Shown piece by piece: positions 24,815 to 34,038 of a stretch of DNA of 34,647 bases. Both the position numbers and the translations under genes were made by a program. Every line of letters starts with the position of its first letter. Position 1 is the stretch's first letter. This stretch comes from Kofleriaceae bacterium (lineage in GTDB: Bacteria; Myxococcota_A; Polyangia; Haliangiales; Haliangiaceae), in NCBI GenBank assembly GCA_013368795.1, contig JABFXX010000117.1, positions 1-34,647 of the forward strand, read 5' to 3'. The notes beneath the pieces were generated by a model. It was not told where the DNA came from, made no database searches, and was given only the letters and a program-made list of their open reading frames with translations.

Positions 24815-26085
24815 TGCGCGGCGCGGTCGCTCTCGCTCTCGTTGCCGCGACGACCGCGGGCTGCGACCTCATCACGAGCAGCTTCGAGGAGAACGACTTC
24901 TCGGGCGACCCGTTCCCGACGACGGTCGATTCGTCGGCCGGCGCGCTCATCGTCGGCGTCGAGTTCCAAGGCGTTCCCGGCAGGCGCACCGCCGTGCTCG
25001 ACGTGCTGTCGCCGATCAGCGTCCTCGACCGCGGTCCCGCCCAGGCACCGTCGATCGACTCCGCGGACGTCACGCTGCTCGGCCTGAGCGCACCCGGCGG
25101 CGAGCTCGATCTGCCGCGCGCGCAGTTTCCGGCGAAGCAGGTCGTGACGCTCCATCCGTGCGCGGACCCGGCGGGCTGCGCCGTCGGCGATCCGTCGGCA
25201 CCGCGCGCATTCGACGCGCTGCTCGGCCAGAACATGTTCACCGGCGACGCGCTTCGCCTCCACCTCTCCAACGACACGATCTTCGTCCTGCCCGACATCG
25301 CCGGCAGCGAGATCCATCGCTCGCGCTCGTGCGATGCCGTCCTGCCCTCGCCGTTCCGCGGCGGCGGCACGCTCGTCATCGGCGGTACCGAGGTCGGATT
25401 CGGCAACCTTCGTATCGCGATCGATGCCTGTCTCGCGCCGAATCCCAATCCGCTGCTGACCCAGAGCGCACGCGGCGTCAACGCGCTGCTCGTGATGTCG
25501 ACCGCGGTCGGCGTGTCGATCATCGACGAGGCGCTCTACGAGCGCTATCGCAACGTGTTCCCGACGGAGCCGATCTTGTCGACGCTGCCCGAGTCGTCCG
25601 TGCTCCTGCCGTCGGGGCTCGTCGTCGGCCGGCTGACGAGCATCCCGAGCATCGCGCTCGTCGGCAACTCGAGCTCGAACCCGCGCGCGCCGTGCCGCCA
25701 GATGTACGCGAGCCACCTGCTCGCCAAGCAGGACTGCCAGGTCGGCGATGACTGTCCGTGCGGCGTCGGCCCGGCCTTCTGCCCGGTGCCCGCGGTCGTC
25801 GAGCTCGCGCCCGCCGCGCGCATTCCGGTGCTCGTCGTTCCGAACGACAACGAGACGCTGCAGGCGCTGCGAACCGAGCTTCGCCCCGATCGCCCCGAGG
25901 TCGACGGCATTCTCGGCACGAGTGCGTTCCGCGACGTCGAGATCGACATCGACTACACGCACGACCGCCTGCTCGCGCGCTGCATCGATCGCGAGACGTG
26001 CGGCGCGCGCACCGTGCTCGCCGACCCGCAGAACCGCACGTTCCTGAACGGCTGCCTCGGCGACATGCCCGGCCCGATCCAGTAA
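24814..26085 (+). CDS. Predicted lipoprotein with an aspartyl-protease-like fold, probably inactive
   Basis: 423 aa from ATG 24814. Signal peptide [17 protein letters not shown] with lipobox TAGC. The C-terminal motif VDGILGTSAFRDVEIDIDYTHDRL strongly resembles the closing segment of retropepsin-like aspartyl proteases, and FDALLGQNMF is a second such piece. The catalytic DTG/DSG motifs are not found: the two positions where they would fit read VLDVLSPISVLD (about 63-74) and VMSTAVGVSIID (about 228-239). Eleven or so cysteines, several in close pairs (CRQMY to CQVGDDCPCG), suggest a disulfide-rich mature protein outside the cytoplasm. The N-terminal half is otherwise unrecognised. The start overlaps the ygfZ stop by one base. 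The antisense frame is open over the whole gene but has no support. Confidence 0.8.
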   Translation: MRGAVALALVAATTAGCDLITSSFEENDFSGDPFPTTVDSSAGALIVGVEFQGVPGRRTAVLDVLSPISVLDRGPAQAPSIDSADVTLLGLSAPGGELDLPRAQFPAKQVVTLHPCADPAGCAVGDPSAPRAFDALLGQNMFTGDALRLHLSNDTIFVLPDIAGSEIHRSRSCDAVLPSPFRGGGTLVIGGTEVGFGNLRIAIDACLAPNPNPLLTQSARGVNALLVMSTAVGVSIIDEALYERYRNVFPTEPILSTLPESSVLLPSGLVVGRLTSIPSIALVGNSSSNPRAPCRQMYASHLLAKQDCQVGDDCPCGVGPAFCPVPAVVELAPAARIPVLVVPNDNETLQALRTELRPDRPEVDGILGTSAFRDVEIDIDYTHDRLLARCIDRETCGARTVLADPQNRTFLNGCLGDMPGPIQ

Positions 26086-26285
26086 CTCGTGATCGTGAAC
26101 GCGGTCGTGATCGTCGGCGCGCCCCTGATCGTGGCCGTGCACGTGAACGGGGCCGCAAACCTGATCGAGGCCGTGGCCGTGGTCGAAGCCCTGACCCTCG
26201 AGACCTGATCCTCGAGCCCTGAGTGCACTGATCCTCGTGCTCGTTCGTTCGGGGTGGCACCCGGTTTGGATCGAATCGGTGACGA
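26086..26285. other. Repetitive intergenic stretch, His-rich if read on the minus strand
   Basis: The 200-bp gap between two convergent genes consists of imperfect GTGATCGTG / CTGATCGAGG-type repeats in its first 150 bp. Translated on the minus strand it reads like the His-rich loops of metal-binding proteins (DHGHG, HVHGHD, DHDRVHDHE within about 32 codons), but no gene boundary supports a protein. No terminator hairpin with T-run was found. Confidence 0.5.
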
Positions 26286-26981
26286 TCATTCCTCGAGTGT
26301 CGTCACGCCTGCGAGGACCTCGTCGGGCTTGCCACGCGCGACGACCTTGCCCTTCTCGATCCGCACGATCTGGTCGGCGAGCTGTCGCGCCTCGCCGACC
26401 GAGTGCGTGACGTGAACGAGCGGCACGCCGGCCTCGGCGACGAGCTCACGCACGAGCTTGATCAGCTGCGCGCGGAGGTCGAGATCGAGCGCGGAGAACG
26501 GCTCGTCGAGCAGCACGAGGTGCGGCGACCGGGCGAGCGCACGCGCGAGCGCCACGCGCTGCGCTTCGCCGCCGGAGAACGTGCGAGGCCGGCGCTTCGC
26601 GAGATAGCCGACGCCGACGCGCTCGAGCAGTGACATGGCCTTCGCCTCGCGCTCGGCGCGCGGCACCTGGTCCATGCCGTACTCGACGTTGCGGAGCGCG
26701 GTCATGTGCGGGAACAGTGCGAGGTTCTGGAACACGTAGGCCATGCGGCGGCGGTGCACCGGCACGTTCGTGGCGCGCTCCGTGTCGAGCCAGACCTCGT
26801 CGCCGATCGCGACGCGCCCGCTATCGGGAATGGTCAGGCCGGCGAGGACGCCGAGGATCGTGCTCTTGCCCGAGCCGGACGGGCCCATGATGCAGGTGAC
26901 GCCCGGCGGGCACGACAGCTCGATGTCGAGCGCCCAGTCCGCCGACCTCGCGAGCTGGATCGAGGCGACGAGCTCAGCCAC
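26286..26981 (-). CDS. modC: Molybdate-type ABC transporter ATP-binding protein
   Basis: 231 aa from GTG 26981. ATPase of a high-affinity oxyanion importer, most likely molybdate given the adjacent ModB. Motifs: Walker A GPSGSGKS (about 33-40), Q-loop FQNLALFPHMT, signature FSGGEAQRVALARAL, Walker B LVLLDEPFSALD and switch His in HVTHSVGEA. The protein stops soon after the ABC domain and lacks the C-terminal TOBE/molybdate-binding domain (about 110 residues) of typical ModC, so substrate feedback through that domain is absent. An ATG at 27035 would add 18 residues but lie far inside modB; the GTG start overlaps modB by 8 bp. Relatives for tungstate or other oxyanions cannot be excluded. Confidence 0.85.
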   Translation of the reverse strand: MAELVASIQLARSADWALDIELSCPPGVTCIMGPSGSGKSTILGVLAGLTIPDSGRVAIGDEVWLDTERATNVPVHRRRMAYVFQNLALFPHMTALRNVEYGMDQVPRAEREAKAMSLLERVGVGYLAKRRPRTFSGGEAQRVALARALARSPHLVLLDEPFSALDLDLRAQLIKLVRELVAEAGVPLVHVTHSVGEARQLADQIVRIEKGKVVARGKPDEVLAGVTTLEE

Positions 26982-27726
26982 GGAGAGGGTTGATCCTTCG
27001 CGACAGCCGGTTCGCGAGATAGAGCATCGACACACCGACGAGCGTCATCACGATGCCCATCGTCCGCGTCTCCGCTTCCTTGTTGGCGTAGAGGAAGTCC
27101 ATGACCGCGATCGCGCCGGTCGCGGTGCCGTCGATCTTCGAGCCGGCGAACATCATCGTCGCGCCGTAGTCACCGAGCGCGCGCGCGAAGCCGAGCATGC
27201 CGCCCGCGATCACGCCAGGTGCGGCGAGCGGCAGCGTCACCGTGAAGAACACGCGCAGCGGTGATGCGCCGAGCGTGCGCGCGGCCGACTTGAGGTTGGG
27301 CTCGACGGAGCCGAGGCCGACGCGGACCGAGCGCACGACGAGCGGCAGCGAGCCGACCGCGGCGGCGATCACCGCGGCCTTGAACGTGAAGATGATCTGC
27401 GAGCCGAACACGTACTCCCACGCCCGGCCGATCGCGCTCTCGGGACCGAGCGAGACGATCAGGTAGTAGCCGAGCACGGTCGGCGGGAGGACGAGCGGCG
27501 CCGAGATGATCGCGTCGATGAAGTCGCGAAGTGGCAGGCGCTGCCAGTCGAGCAGCACGGCGAGCGCGGTGCCGACGACGAGCGTCACGAGCGTCGCGGA
27601 GAGCGCGACCTGCAGCGATAGCGCGAGCGGGCCCCAGGTGACAGGACCCGCGTTCAGCACGTATGCGAGGGCCGCACCGATCAGCACGAGCACACTGCCG
27701 ATGCGGATCAGATCGCCACGCGTCAT
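26974..27726 (-). CDS. modB: Molybdate ABC transporter permease
   Basis: 250 aa from ATG 27726; the longer frame to 27783 overlaps the kinase gene and adds non-conserved Arg/Pro-rich sequence. It has about six membrane helices, with family hallmarks LSLQVALSATLVTLVVGTALAVLL, SAPLVLPPTVLGYYLI, FTFKAAVIAAAVGSLPL and the permease EAA-like loop SAARTLGASPLRVFFTVTLPLAAPG, then GFARALGDYGATMMFAG. The binding protein ModA, normally the first gene of the operon, is absent from this window. It begins 7 bp after the histidine kinase gene on the same strand, so transport appears to be in one transcript with the signalling genes. Confidence 0.9.
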   Translation of the reverse strand: MTRGDLIRIGSVLVLIGAALAYVLNAGPVTWGPLALSLQVALSATLVTLVVGTALAVLLDWQRLPLRDFIDAIISAPLVLPPTVLGYYLIVSLGPESAIGRAWEYVFGSQIIFTFKAAVIAAAVGSLPLVVRSVRVGLGSVEPNLKSAARTLGASPLRVFFTVTLPLAAPGVIAGGMLGFARALGDYGATMMFAGSKIDGTATGAIAVMDFLYANKEAETRTMGIVMTLVGVSMLYLANRLSRRINPLRG

Positions 27727-27733
27727 CGAAGAC

Positions 27734-28510
27734 CTAGGCCGAGGGTATCGGATCGGGCGGCAGCTGCACGACGAACACGGCACCGAGGTCGCCTCGTTCC
27801 TCGACGTGAATCGTCCCGCCGTGCGCCTCGACGGCGAGCTTGCAGAAGTAGAGACCGAGGCCGCGGTTCGCGCGCGCGGACGCGCGACGGCGCTCGACCT
27901 GGAAGTAGCGGCCGAAGATCGCCTCGCGATCGAGATCCGGGACCGGCGGGCCGCTGTTGCCGATCGCGATCTCGAGGCCCTGCTCGTCGCGCTTCGCGCT
28001 GATCGCGCAGCGGCCGCCGCGCGACGCGTAGCGGGTCGCGTTGTCCATCAGGTTCTCGATCACGCGCGAGAACAGCTCGCGATCGACCTTCGCGACCAGG
28101 TCCGGATCGACGTCGATATCGCAGCGCAGCTGGCGCACCTCGAAGTGGGCACGGTTGCCTGCGCGCGCCTGCTCGACCAGCTCGATGAGGCGGACTGGCT
28201 GCGGGACCGCGCGGAGGATGCCGTCCTCGAGCTCGTCGACGTCGAGGATCGTCGCGACGAGGCTGAGCGCCTTGCCGACGAGCACCTCGGCGTCGTCGAG
28301 ATACTGCCTCGCGAGCGGCGTCGGCGCGTCACCGAGCTCGTCGCGCATCAGCTGCAGGTAGCCCTGCACCGCCGACAGTGGGCTGCGCAGGTCGTGGACG
28401 ACGAGCGCCGCGAGCACGCGCTTCTTCTCGCGCAAGAGCTCCGCGCTGTCGTCGCCTCCGTCGTTTCCGTCCTCGGCCCCCTCCCCCACACGCGCAACCT
28501 TATCGACCAT
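27734..28510 (-). CDS. Soluble sensor histidine kinase
   Basis: 258 aa. The phospho-acceptor helix contains HDLRSPLSAVQGYLQL (H39). The ATPase domain has the N-box ENLMDNATRYA (about 154-164), G1 IGNSGPPVPD, F-box IFGRYFQ and G2 NRGLGLYFCKLAVEAHGG. No transmembrane segment or sensor domain is visible; only about 30 charged residues precede the H-box. It therefore probably takes its input from a partner protein. The start codon overlaps the stop of the FHA-GGDEF gene (TGATG), so the two are coupled. No response regulator gene adjoins it. Confidence 0.93.
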   Translation of the reverse strand: MVDKVARVGEGAEDGNDGGDDSAELLREKKRVLAALVVHDLRSPLSAVQGYLQLMRDELGDAPTPLARQYLDDAEVLVGKALSLVATILDVDELEDGILRAVPQPVRLIELVEQARAGNRAHFEVRQLRCDIDVDPDLVAKVDRELFSRVIENLMDNATRYASRGGRCAISAKRDEQGLEIAIGNSGPPVPDLDREAIFGRYFQVERRRASARANRGLGLYFCKLAVEAHGGTIHVEERGDLGAVFVVQLPPDPIPSA

Positions 28511-29394
28511 CAGCCGACCACGCGATTCCGCCCGCCTTCTTTGGCGGAGAACAAGTGAGTGTCGGCTTGCTTGATGAACTCGAGCGCGTCCTCGATCTCG
28601 CCGCGCAGGCTCGCGACGCCGATCGATACCGTCACCGGGATGACCGCGTCCTCGAACTTGAACTCGGCGACCTCGACGAGCTTGCGGATCTTCTCGGCGA
28701 ACTGCATCGCGTTGTAGTGGTCGATCTCCGGCAGGACGATCGCGAACTCCTCGCCGCCGTAGCGCGCGAGCACGTCCTCGCGGCGAATGCGCGTCTTGAT
28801 CACCGACGCGAGGTGCTTGAGCACGTGATCGCCGGCGAGGTGACCGAAGCTGTCGTTGACGCCCTTGAACCGGTCGATGTCGAACATGATCAGCGACAGG
28901 TCGCGGCGATAGCGCAGCGCGCGCCCGATCTCGCGCTCGAGCGTCTCGACGAAGTAGCGGCGGTTGAACACCTGCGTGAGACCGTCGACCGTCGTGAGCC
29001 GGTAGATCTCCTCGTGATACGCGTTCTCGATGTTGTTGCCGCTGAGGAACTTGAAGATGCAGCGGCCGACCTTGATGAAGTCGCCGTCGCGCAGCACGTA
29101 CTCGTCGATCATCTCGTCATTGACGTAGGTGCCGTTCGTCGACCCCATGTCGCGGAGCATGATCGCGTTGCCGGTGTTGATGATCTTGCAGTGGTTGCGC
29201 GAGACCGCTTCCTGATCGATCTGGATGTCGGCCTTGCTCGACCGGCCGATGATGATCTGCGGCCGGTTGAGGTTGAACTTCTTGCCGAGCTCGAGCCCGT
29301 AGATCACGACCAGACAGGCCTCTTTGGCGACCGGTCGATCGCTGATCTTGGAGATCGCGGTGACGACGGTCTTGTTACGGCCTGTATCGCTCAC
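28510..29394 (-). CDS. FHA-GGDEF diguanylate cyclase
   Basis: 294 aa from GTG 29394. Residues about 25-118 are an FHA domain (G50-R51-S52, S65-R66-N67-H68, N87-G88-T89), which binds phosphothreonine. Residues about 130-290 are a GGDEF domain with active-site GGEEF (213-217) and the inhibitory I-site RRED (204-207) exactly five residues ahead, so it should make cyclic di-GMP and be subject to product inhibition. FHA-GGDEF proteins occur repeatedly in myxobacteria, linking Ser/Thr phosphorylation to c-di-GMP output. It is coupled to the histidine kinase downstream. AGGA lies 4 nt before the GTG start. Confidence 0.95.
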   Translation of the reverse strand: MSDTGRNKTVVTAISKISDRPVAKEACLVVIYGLELGKKFNLNRPQIIIGRSSKADIQIDQEAVSRNHCKIINTGNAIMLRDMGSTNGTYVNDEMIDEYVLRDGDFIKVGRCIFKFLSGNNIENAYHEEIYRLTTVDGLTQVFNRRYFVETLEREIGRALRYRRDLSLIMFDIDRFKGVNDSFGHLAGDHVLKHLASVIKTRIRREDVLARYGGEEFAIVLPEIDHYNAMQFAEKIRKLVEVAEFKFEDAVIPVTVSIGVASLRGEIEDALEFIKQADTHLFSAKEGGRNRVVG

Positions 29395-29398
29395 CCAG

Positions 29399-29415
29399 TC
29401 CTGATCCTATCAGGA
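29399..29415 (-). promoter_or_regulatory. Short inverted repeat just before the diguanylate cyclase start
   Basis: TCCTGA and TCAGGA arms with a 5-base spacer lie in the 32-bp gap before the cyclase gene. On the transcript the hairpin would include the AGGA ribosome-binding sequence, so it could reduce translation or stop upstream transcription. Weak evidence. Confidence 0.3.
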
Positions 29416-29426
29416 TTGCGAGCAGA

Positions 29427-29922
29427 TCACCTGGTCTCGGCACACTCGAGGCGATCGTCGGGCGCCCGCTTACACTGGAGCACGTCCTCGATCCGGTAGC
29501 CGTCCCGCACGAAGCGATAGGACTGCAGCAGCATGCGCCCGCCGCTCTGCTTCCAGAACGCGCGCACGTCGCTCATGTTCTCCTCGCCCCGGGTGTGCAG
29601 GGTCTCGAGGTTGGCCCCGGCGAACGTACCCGCGTAGCGCGCGCACTCGCCGTCACGCGGCGCGCGGAACACGTTCCAGTAGCAGTTGCCGTCCTCGGTG
29701 CACTTCGCACGGTCGACGACGATCAGCTCGGGCCTGCCGTCGTTATCGAGGTCGCGGTCGGCGTGGTCGATCCTCGGGGAGGTGCTCATCACGCCGTCCC
29801 GCTCGGGCTGGCCGCAGTTGCCCGGCTGGATCGTCGAGGTCGGTACGCGCAGCGTCGTCGGGGTCGCCGGGCCCTTGCGCGTGCAGGCGGCCAGCGAGAT
29901 CGCGAGGAGGAGAACAGCGCGG

Positions 29923-29933
<11 letters not shown>
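29427..29933 (-). CDS. Small predicted lipoprotein
   Basis: 168 aa from ATG 29933. Signal peptide MSSSRAVLLLAISLAAC with lipobox LAAC. The mature region includes DRDLDNDGRPELIVVDRAKC, an FG-GAP/calcium-loop-like sequence (DxDNDGRPEL), and five further cysteines (CGQPE, CTEDGNC, CARY, CKRA, CAET), suggesting disulfides. It is probably an exported protein that binds calcium through the Asp/Asn loop; function unknown. The start overlaps the end of pgi by 11 bp, with the ATG inside its last codons, so the two are translationally linked. Confidence 0.82.
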
Positions 29934-31335
<1,402 letters not shown>

Positions 31336-31397
31336 CGGGCCGAACCCTACTGCAAACTTCTTGTGTCTGCGAGCAGATGCGGCTACATCCAGGAACG

Positions 31398-32753
31398 ATG
31401 CGACGTACGGTCCTGCTCGCCGGTGGAGCCTTGCTCGCAGCAGCGGGCCTCTTCATGAGCTCCGGAGCCGGACCGAAACGATCGGCCGACAAGGCGGCAG
31501 CCAAGTTGCCGCCGATGGCATCGATCAACGGCGCGCCGCTCGATCCGCCTCCCGCTGCTGCTGACGAGACGCAACCGTCGGCCGAAGAAGTCGCGACGTT
31601 CCAGCAGCTCGCCCAGAAGAGCGCGCGCAAGGTCCTCGATGCGAACGTCGCGCTCGATCTCGACAAGCTGAAGCTCGAGGACGGCCGTTACGTCGCGCCG
31701 ACGCGCGATGGCCGCCGCGCCGTGCTCACGCTCGATCCCGATCTGCAGGAGCTCGCCGAGAAGCTCCTCAACCAGTCGCGCGCGCCGCGCGGCGCGATCG
31801 TCGCGATGACGCCCGACGGTCGGATCCTCGCGTTCGCGGGCCGCCGCACCGAGGAGCCCAAGGGCGGGACGAAGGGAATCTTCGACTATCACCTCGCGAC
31901 CGACGTCTGGGCGCCGGCCGCGTCGGTGTTCAAGCTCGTCACCGCGAGCGCGCTCGTCGCCAACGGCTACGACCCGACGCAGAAGGTCTGCTACCACGGC
32001 GGCGTTCGCTCGGTGATGGAGTCGAACCTCGCCGACAGCAAGAGCGACAGCAACTGCGAGACGCTCGGCTACGGCGTCGCGCACTCGAACAACGCGATCC
32101 TCGGCAAGCTCGCGTATCAGAACCTCGATCCGAAGCTCCTCGATCGCGCCGCGCGCGACCTCGGCTGGGCGAACGTCTTGCCCGCGTCGCTCGGCGTGAA
32201 GGCGACGTGCGGTGAGCTCGCGCTGCCGCAGGAAAAGGATCTCGACTTCGCGAAGGCGGCCGCCGGATTCAACGGCTCGCGTCTCTCGGTGCTCGGCGGC
32301 GCCGTGCTCGCGGCGACGTTCGCCGACGGCGGCGAGCAGCCGGTGCCGACGATCATCGAGTCGATCGCCGGCAAGCCGGTCACGACGGCCAAACCGCGCC
32401 GCGTCGTCGACAAGAAGGTCGCCAAGGCGGTCGCCGAGATGATGGTCGGCACGTGCGCGTCTGGCAGCGCCGCGAAGTCCTTCCGCCGTGGCCGAAACGT
32501 GACGGTTGCCGGCAAGACCGGCACGCTGGCGACGGACAAGCCGTTCTTCATGGAGCACTCGTGGTTCGTTGGCTTCGCGCCGGCGGAAGAGCCCGAGATC
32601 GTGGTGTCCGTGCTGCTCGGCAACCCCGAGAGCTGGCACATCAAGGGTCACGAGGCGGCGAAGCGAATGATCGATCGTGCCATGCGACGTGCGGGAGATC
32701 GCGACGACGAGGCCGACGCCCGTCCGACGCGCCCGGCCAAGCGCGTTAAGTGA
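31398..32753 (+). CDS. Small penicillin-binding protein, transpeptidase domain only
   Basis: 451 aa from ATG 31398; ATG 31377 would add 7 residues. A hydrophobic N-terminus (RTVLLAGGALLAAAGLFM) is a signal peptide or anchor. Residues about 110-430 form a penicillin-binding transpeptidase domain with SVFK (S176, K179), SNN (230-232) and KTG (373-375), the three active-site motifs. No glycosyltransferase domain and only a short region before the transpeptidase domain are present, so it is smaller than FtsI or MrdA (about 580-630). It probably cross-links peptidoglycan in a special process. The linker QPSAEEVATFQQLAQKSARK suggests a short coiled coil. The C-terminal 20 residues are charged. Confidence 0.9.
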   Translation: MRRTVLLAGGALLAAAGLFMSSGAGPKRSADKAAAKLPPMASINGAPLDPPPAAADETQPSAEEVATFQQLAQKSARKVLDANVALDLDKLKLEDGRYVAPTRDGRRAVLTLDPDLQELAEKLLNQSRAPRGAIVAMTPDGRILAFAGRRTEEPKGGTKGIFDYHLATDVWAPAASVFKLVTASALVANGYDPTQKVCYHGGVRSVMESNLADSKSDSNCETLGYGVAHSNNAILGKLAYQNLDPKLLDRAARDLGWANVLPASLGVKATCGELALPQEKDLDFAKAAAGFNGSRLSVLGGAVLAATFADGGEQPVPTIIESIAGKPVTTAKPRRVVDKKVAKAVAEMMVGTCASGSAAKSFRRGRNVTVAGKTGTLATDKPFFMEHSWFVGFAPAEEPEIVVSVLLGNPESWHIKGHEAAKRMIDRAMRRAGDRDDEADARPTRPAKRVK

Positions 32754-32758
32754 TACGA

Positions 32759-32783
32759 TCCTCTCGTCCGTTTGGAGAGAGGA
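32759..32783 (+). promoter_or_regulatory. Hairpin that would mask the ribosome binding site of the next gene
   Basis: TCCTCTC (32759-32765) pairs perfectly with GAGAGGA (32777-32783) across an 11-nt loop. The right arm contains the Shine-Dalgarno sequence GAGG only a few bases before ATG 32787. Formation of the stem would hide the ribosome site, giving a possible translational switch. Confidence 0.4.
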
Positions 32784-32786
32784 ACT

Positions 32787-33923
32787 ATGTCTAGGCTTAC
32801 CTTTTGTCTGGCCCTTGCCGGCTCGCTTTACGCCGTGGCCGCTCGCGCACAGACGCAGGCAGAAATCGCCGAGCGCGAGAACGAAGAGGGCAAGGAGCTC
32901 ATGTTCGCCAACAAGATGGCGGAGGCGAGCGCCAAGTTCCAGAGCGCGGTCGCGCGGGTTCCCGAGCCGAAGTACTTCTTCAACCTCTGCACGTCGCGGT
33001 TCGCCGAGGGCAAGTTCGGCGAGGCGCTGACTGCGTGCAACGCGGCCGACAAGAACGCCGACGACAAGCTCAAGGCGAAGACCGCGAAGCTCGTCGGCAA
33101 GATCCACGAGGAAGCGCAGAAGCAGGGCATCAACCTCGAGGCGACCGGCGGTGGTGGCGGTCCCGGCGACATGCCGCCGAACACCGATCCGAACACGCAG
33201 CCGACGACGGATCCGAACGTCGGCAACCCGCCGCCGAACACGAACGGCACGCCGCCGAGCATGGCGGTCGGTCGTCCTCCGTCGATGGGCCTGTTCACGA
33301 CGGTGCGGCCCGAGAACAAGTACACGTGGAGCCTCGGCGTCGATCTCTACGGCGGCGGCGGTCGCATCGGCCAGAAGGGCGCGTTCGGCAAATCGACCGG
33401 CGGCGTTCGCTTCAAGGGCGACTACATGATCAACCCGGCGCAGCGCATCGGCGGCCAGGGTTACTTCCAGCTCACGCATTTCGGCGAGGGCAACGACATG
33501 GCCACCGGGCCGCGCGCGACGTCGCTCGACGTGTTCGATCTCGGCATCGCCGGCTACAAGCACCTCTGCGGCCCGTTCTCGCGGTTCTGTCTCACGCCGC
33601 TCGTCGGTGCGCAGCTCGCCCTGCTCTCGCCTGCGAGCGAGACGGACGCGACGGGCAGCCAGGTCTTCAACTACGCGTCGCTCGGTGCACGCCTCGAGGC
33701 CGCGCTGTCCTACGCGATCGGCAGCCGCTTCGAGCACGTGCTCTCGGCGACCGTCGGTTTGAACCTCTACACGGCGGTGTTCTCCGAGCCGATGGACGGT
33801 TCGAGCCTCACCGCCGAGCAGTGGGGCCTCGATAAGGGCGGTGCCGCGTTCTATGTCGGACTCGGATACACCTACCGCTTCAACACGCCGTTCGGCAGTG
33901 CGCCTTTCGTGACGCTCGAATAA
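32787..33923 (+). CDS. Outer-membrane protein with TPR-like N-terminus and beta-barrel
   Basis: 378 aa from ATG 32787, preceded by GGAGAGAGG; an earlier in-frame TTG at 32772 is less likely. Signal peptide MSRLTFCLALAGSLYAVAARA. Residues about 25-115 look like a TPR pair (EEGKELMFANKMAEASAKFQSAV, then PKYFFNLCTSRFAEGKFGEALTAC). A Pro/Asn/Thr/Gly-rich spacer follows (about 120-165). The C-terminal half is barrel-like with strand-sized alternation (YTWSLGVDLYGGGG, GVRFKGDYMINP, AAFYVGLGYTYRF). Such TPR-plus-barrel proteins are frequent in myxobacteria; function unknown. The last codons are part of a 22-bp tandem repeat (see 33903). Confidence 0.82.
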   Translation: MSRLTFCLALAGSLYAVAARAQTQAEIAERENEEGKELMFANKMAEASAKFQSAVARVPEPKYFFNLCTSRFAEGKFGEALTACNAADKNADDKLKAKTAKLVGKIHEEAQKQGINLEATGGGGGPGDMPPNTDPNTQPTTDPNVGNPPPNTNGTPPSMAVGRPPSMGLFTTVRPENKYTWSLGVDLYGGGGRIGQKGAFGKSTGGVRFKGDYMINPAQRIGGQGYFQLTHFGEGNDMATGPRATSLDVFDLGIAGYKHLCGPFSRFCLTPLVGAQLALLSPASETDATGSQVFNYASLGARLEAALSYAIGSRFEHVLSATVGLNLYTAVFSEPMDGSSLTAEQWGLDKGGAAFYVGLGYTYRFNTPFGSAPFVTLE

Positions 33924-33968
33924 TCCTTTGGTGCACCTCGAATAGTCCTTTCGTGCCGCTCGGCTAGC
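33903..33968 (+). repeat. Three tandem 22-bp units spanning a gene end
   Basis: Units start at 33903, 33925 and 33947. Each reads CCTTTSGTG, then 3-4 variable bases, then CTCG. The first is the last six codons plus stop of the barrel gene (P-F-V-T-L-E-stop). The second and third would read P-L-V-H-L-E-stop and P-F-V-P-L-G-stop in their own frames. It is thus a duplication of a gene's 3' end, diverged in the outer copies. Confidence 0.8.
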
Positions 33969-34038
33969 GTCACGTCGCGTCATTTCGGGTATGGTCTCCG
34001 CGCTGCAACGTTCCGCAGTGCATCAGTAGGAGACCGTC

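Noticed and set aside
24730-26289. 519-codon minus-strand frame covering the lipoprotein gene
   Set aside because: The plus-strand gene has a lipobox and overlaps its neighbour by TGATG; the minus frame has no family motif apart from the His-rich stretch noted separately.
31383-33983. 866-codon open frame on the minus strand
   Set aside because: Shadow of the transpeptidase and barrel genes in GC-rich DNA; Arg/Glu-rich composition without domains, and both plus-strand genes have clear motifs.
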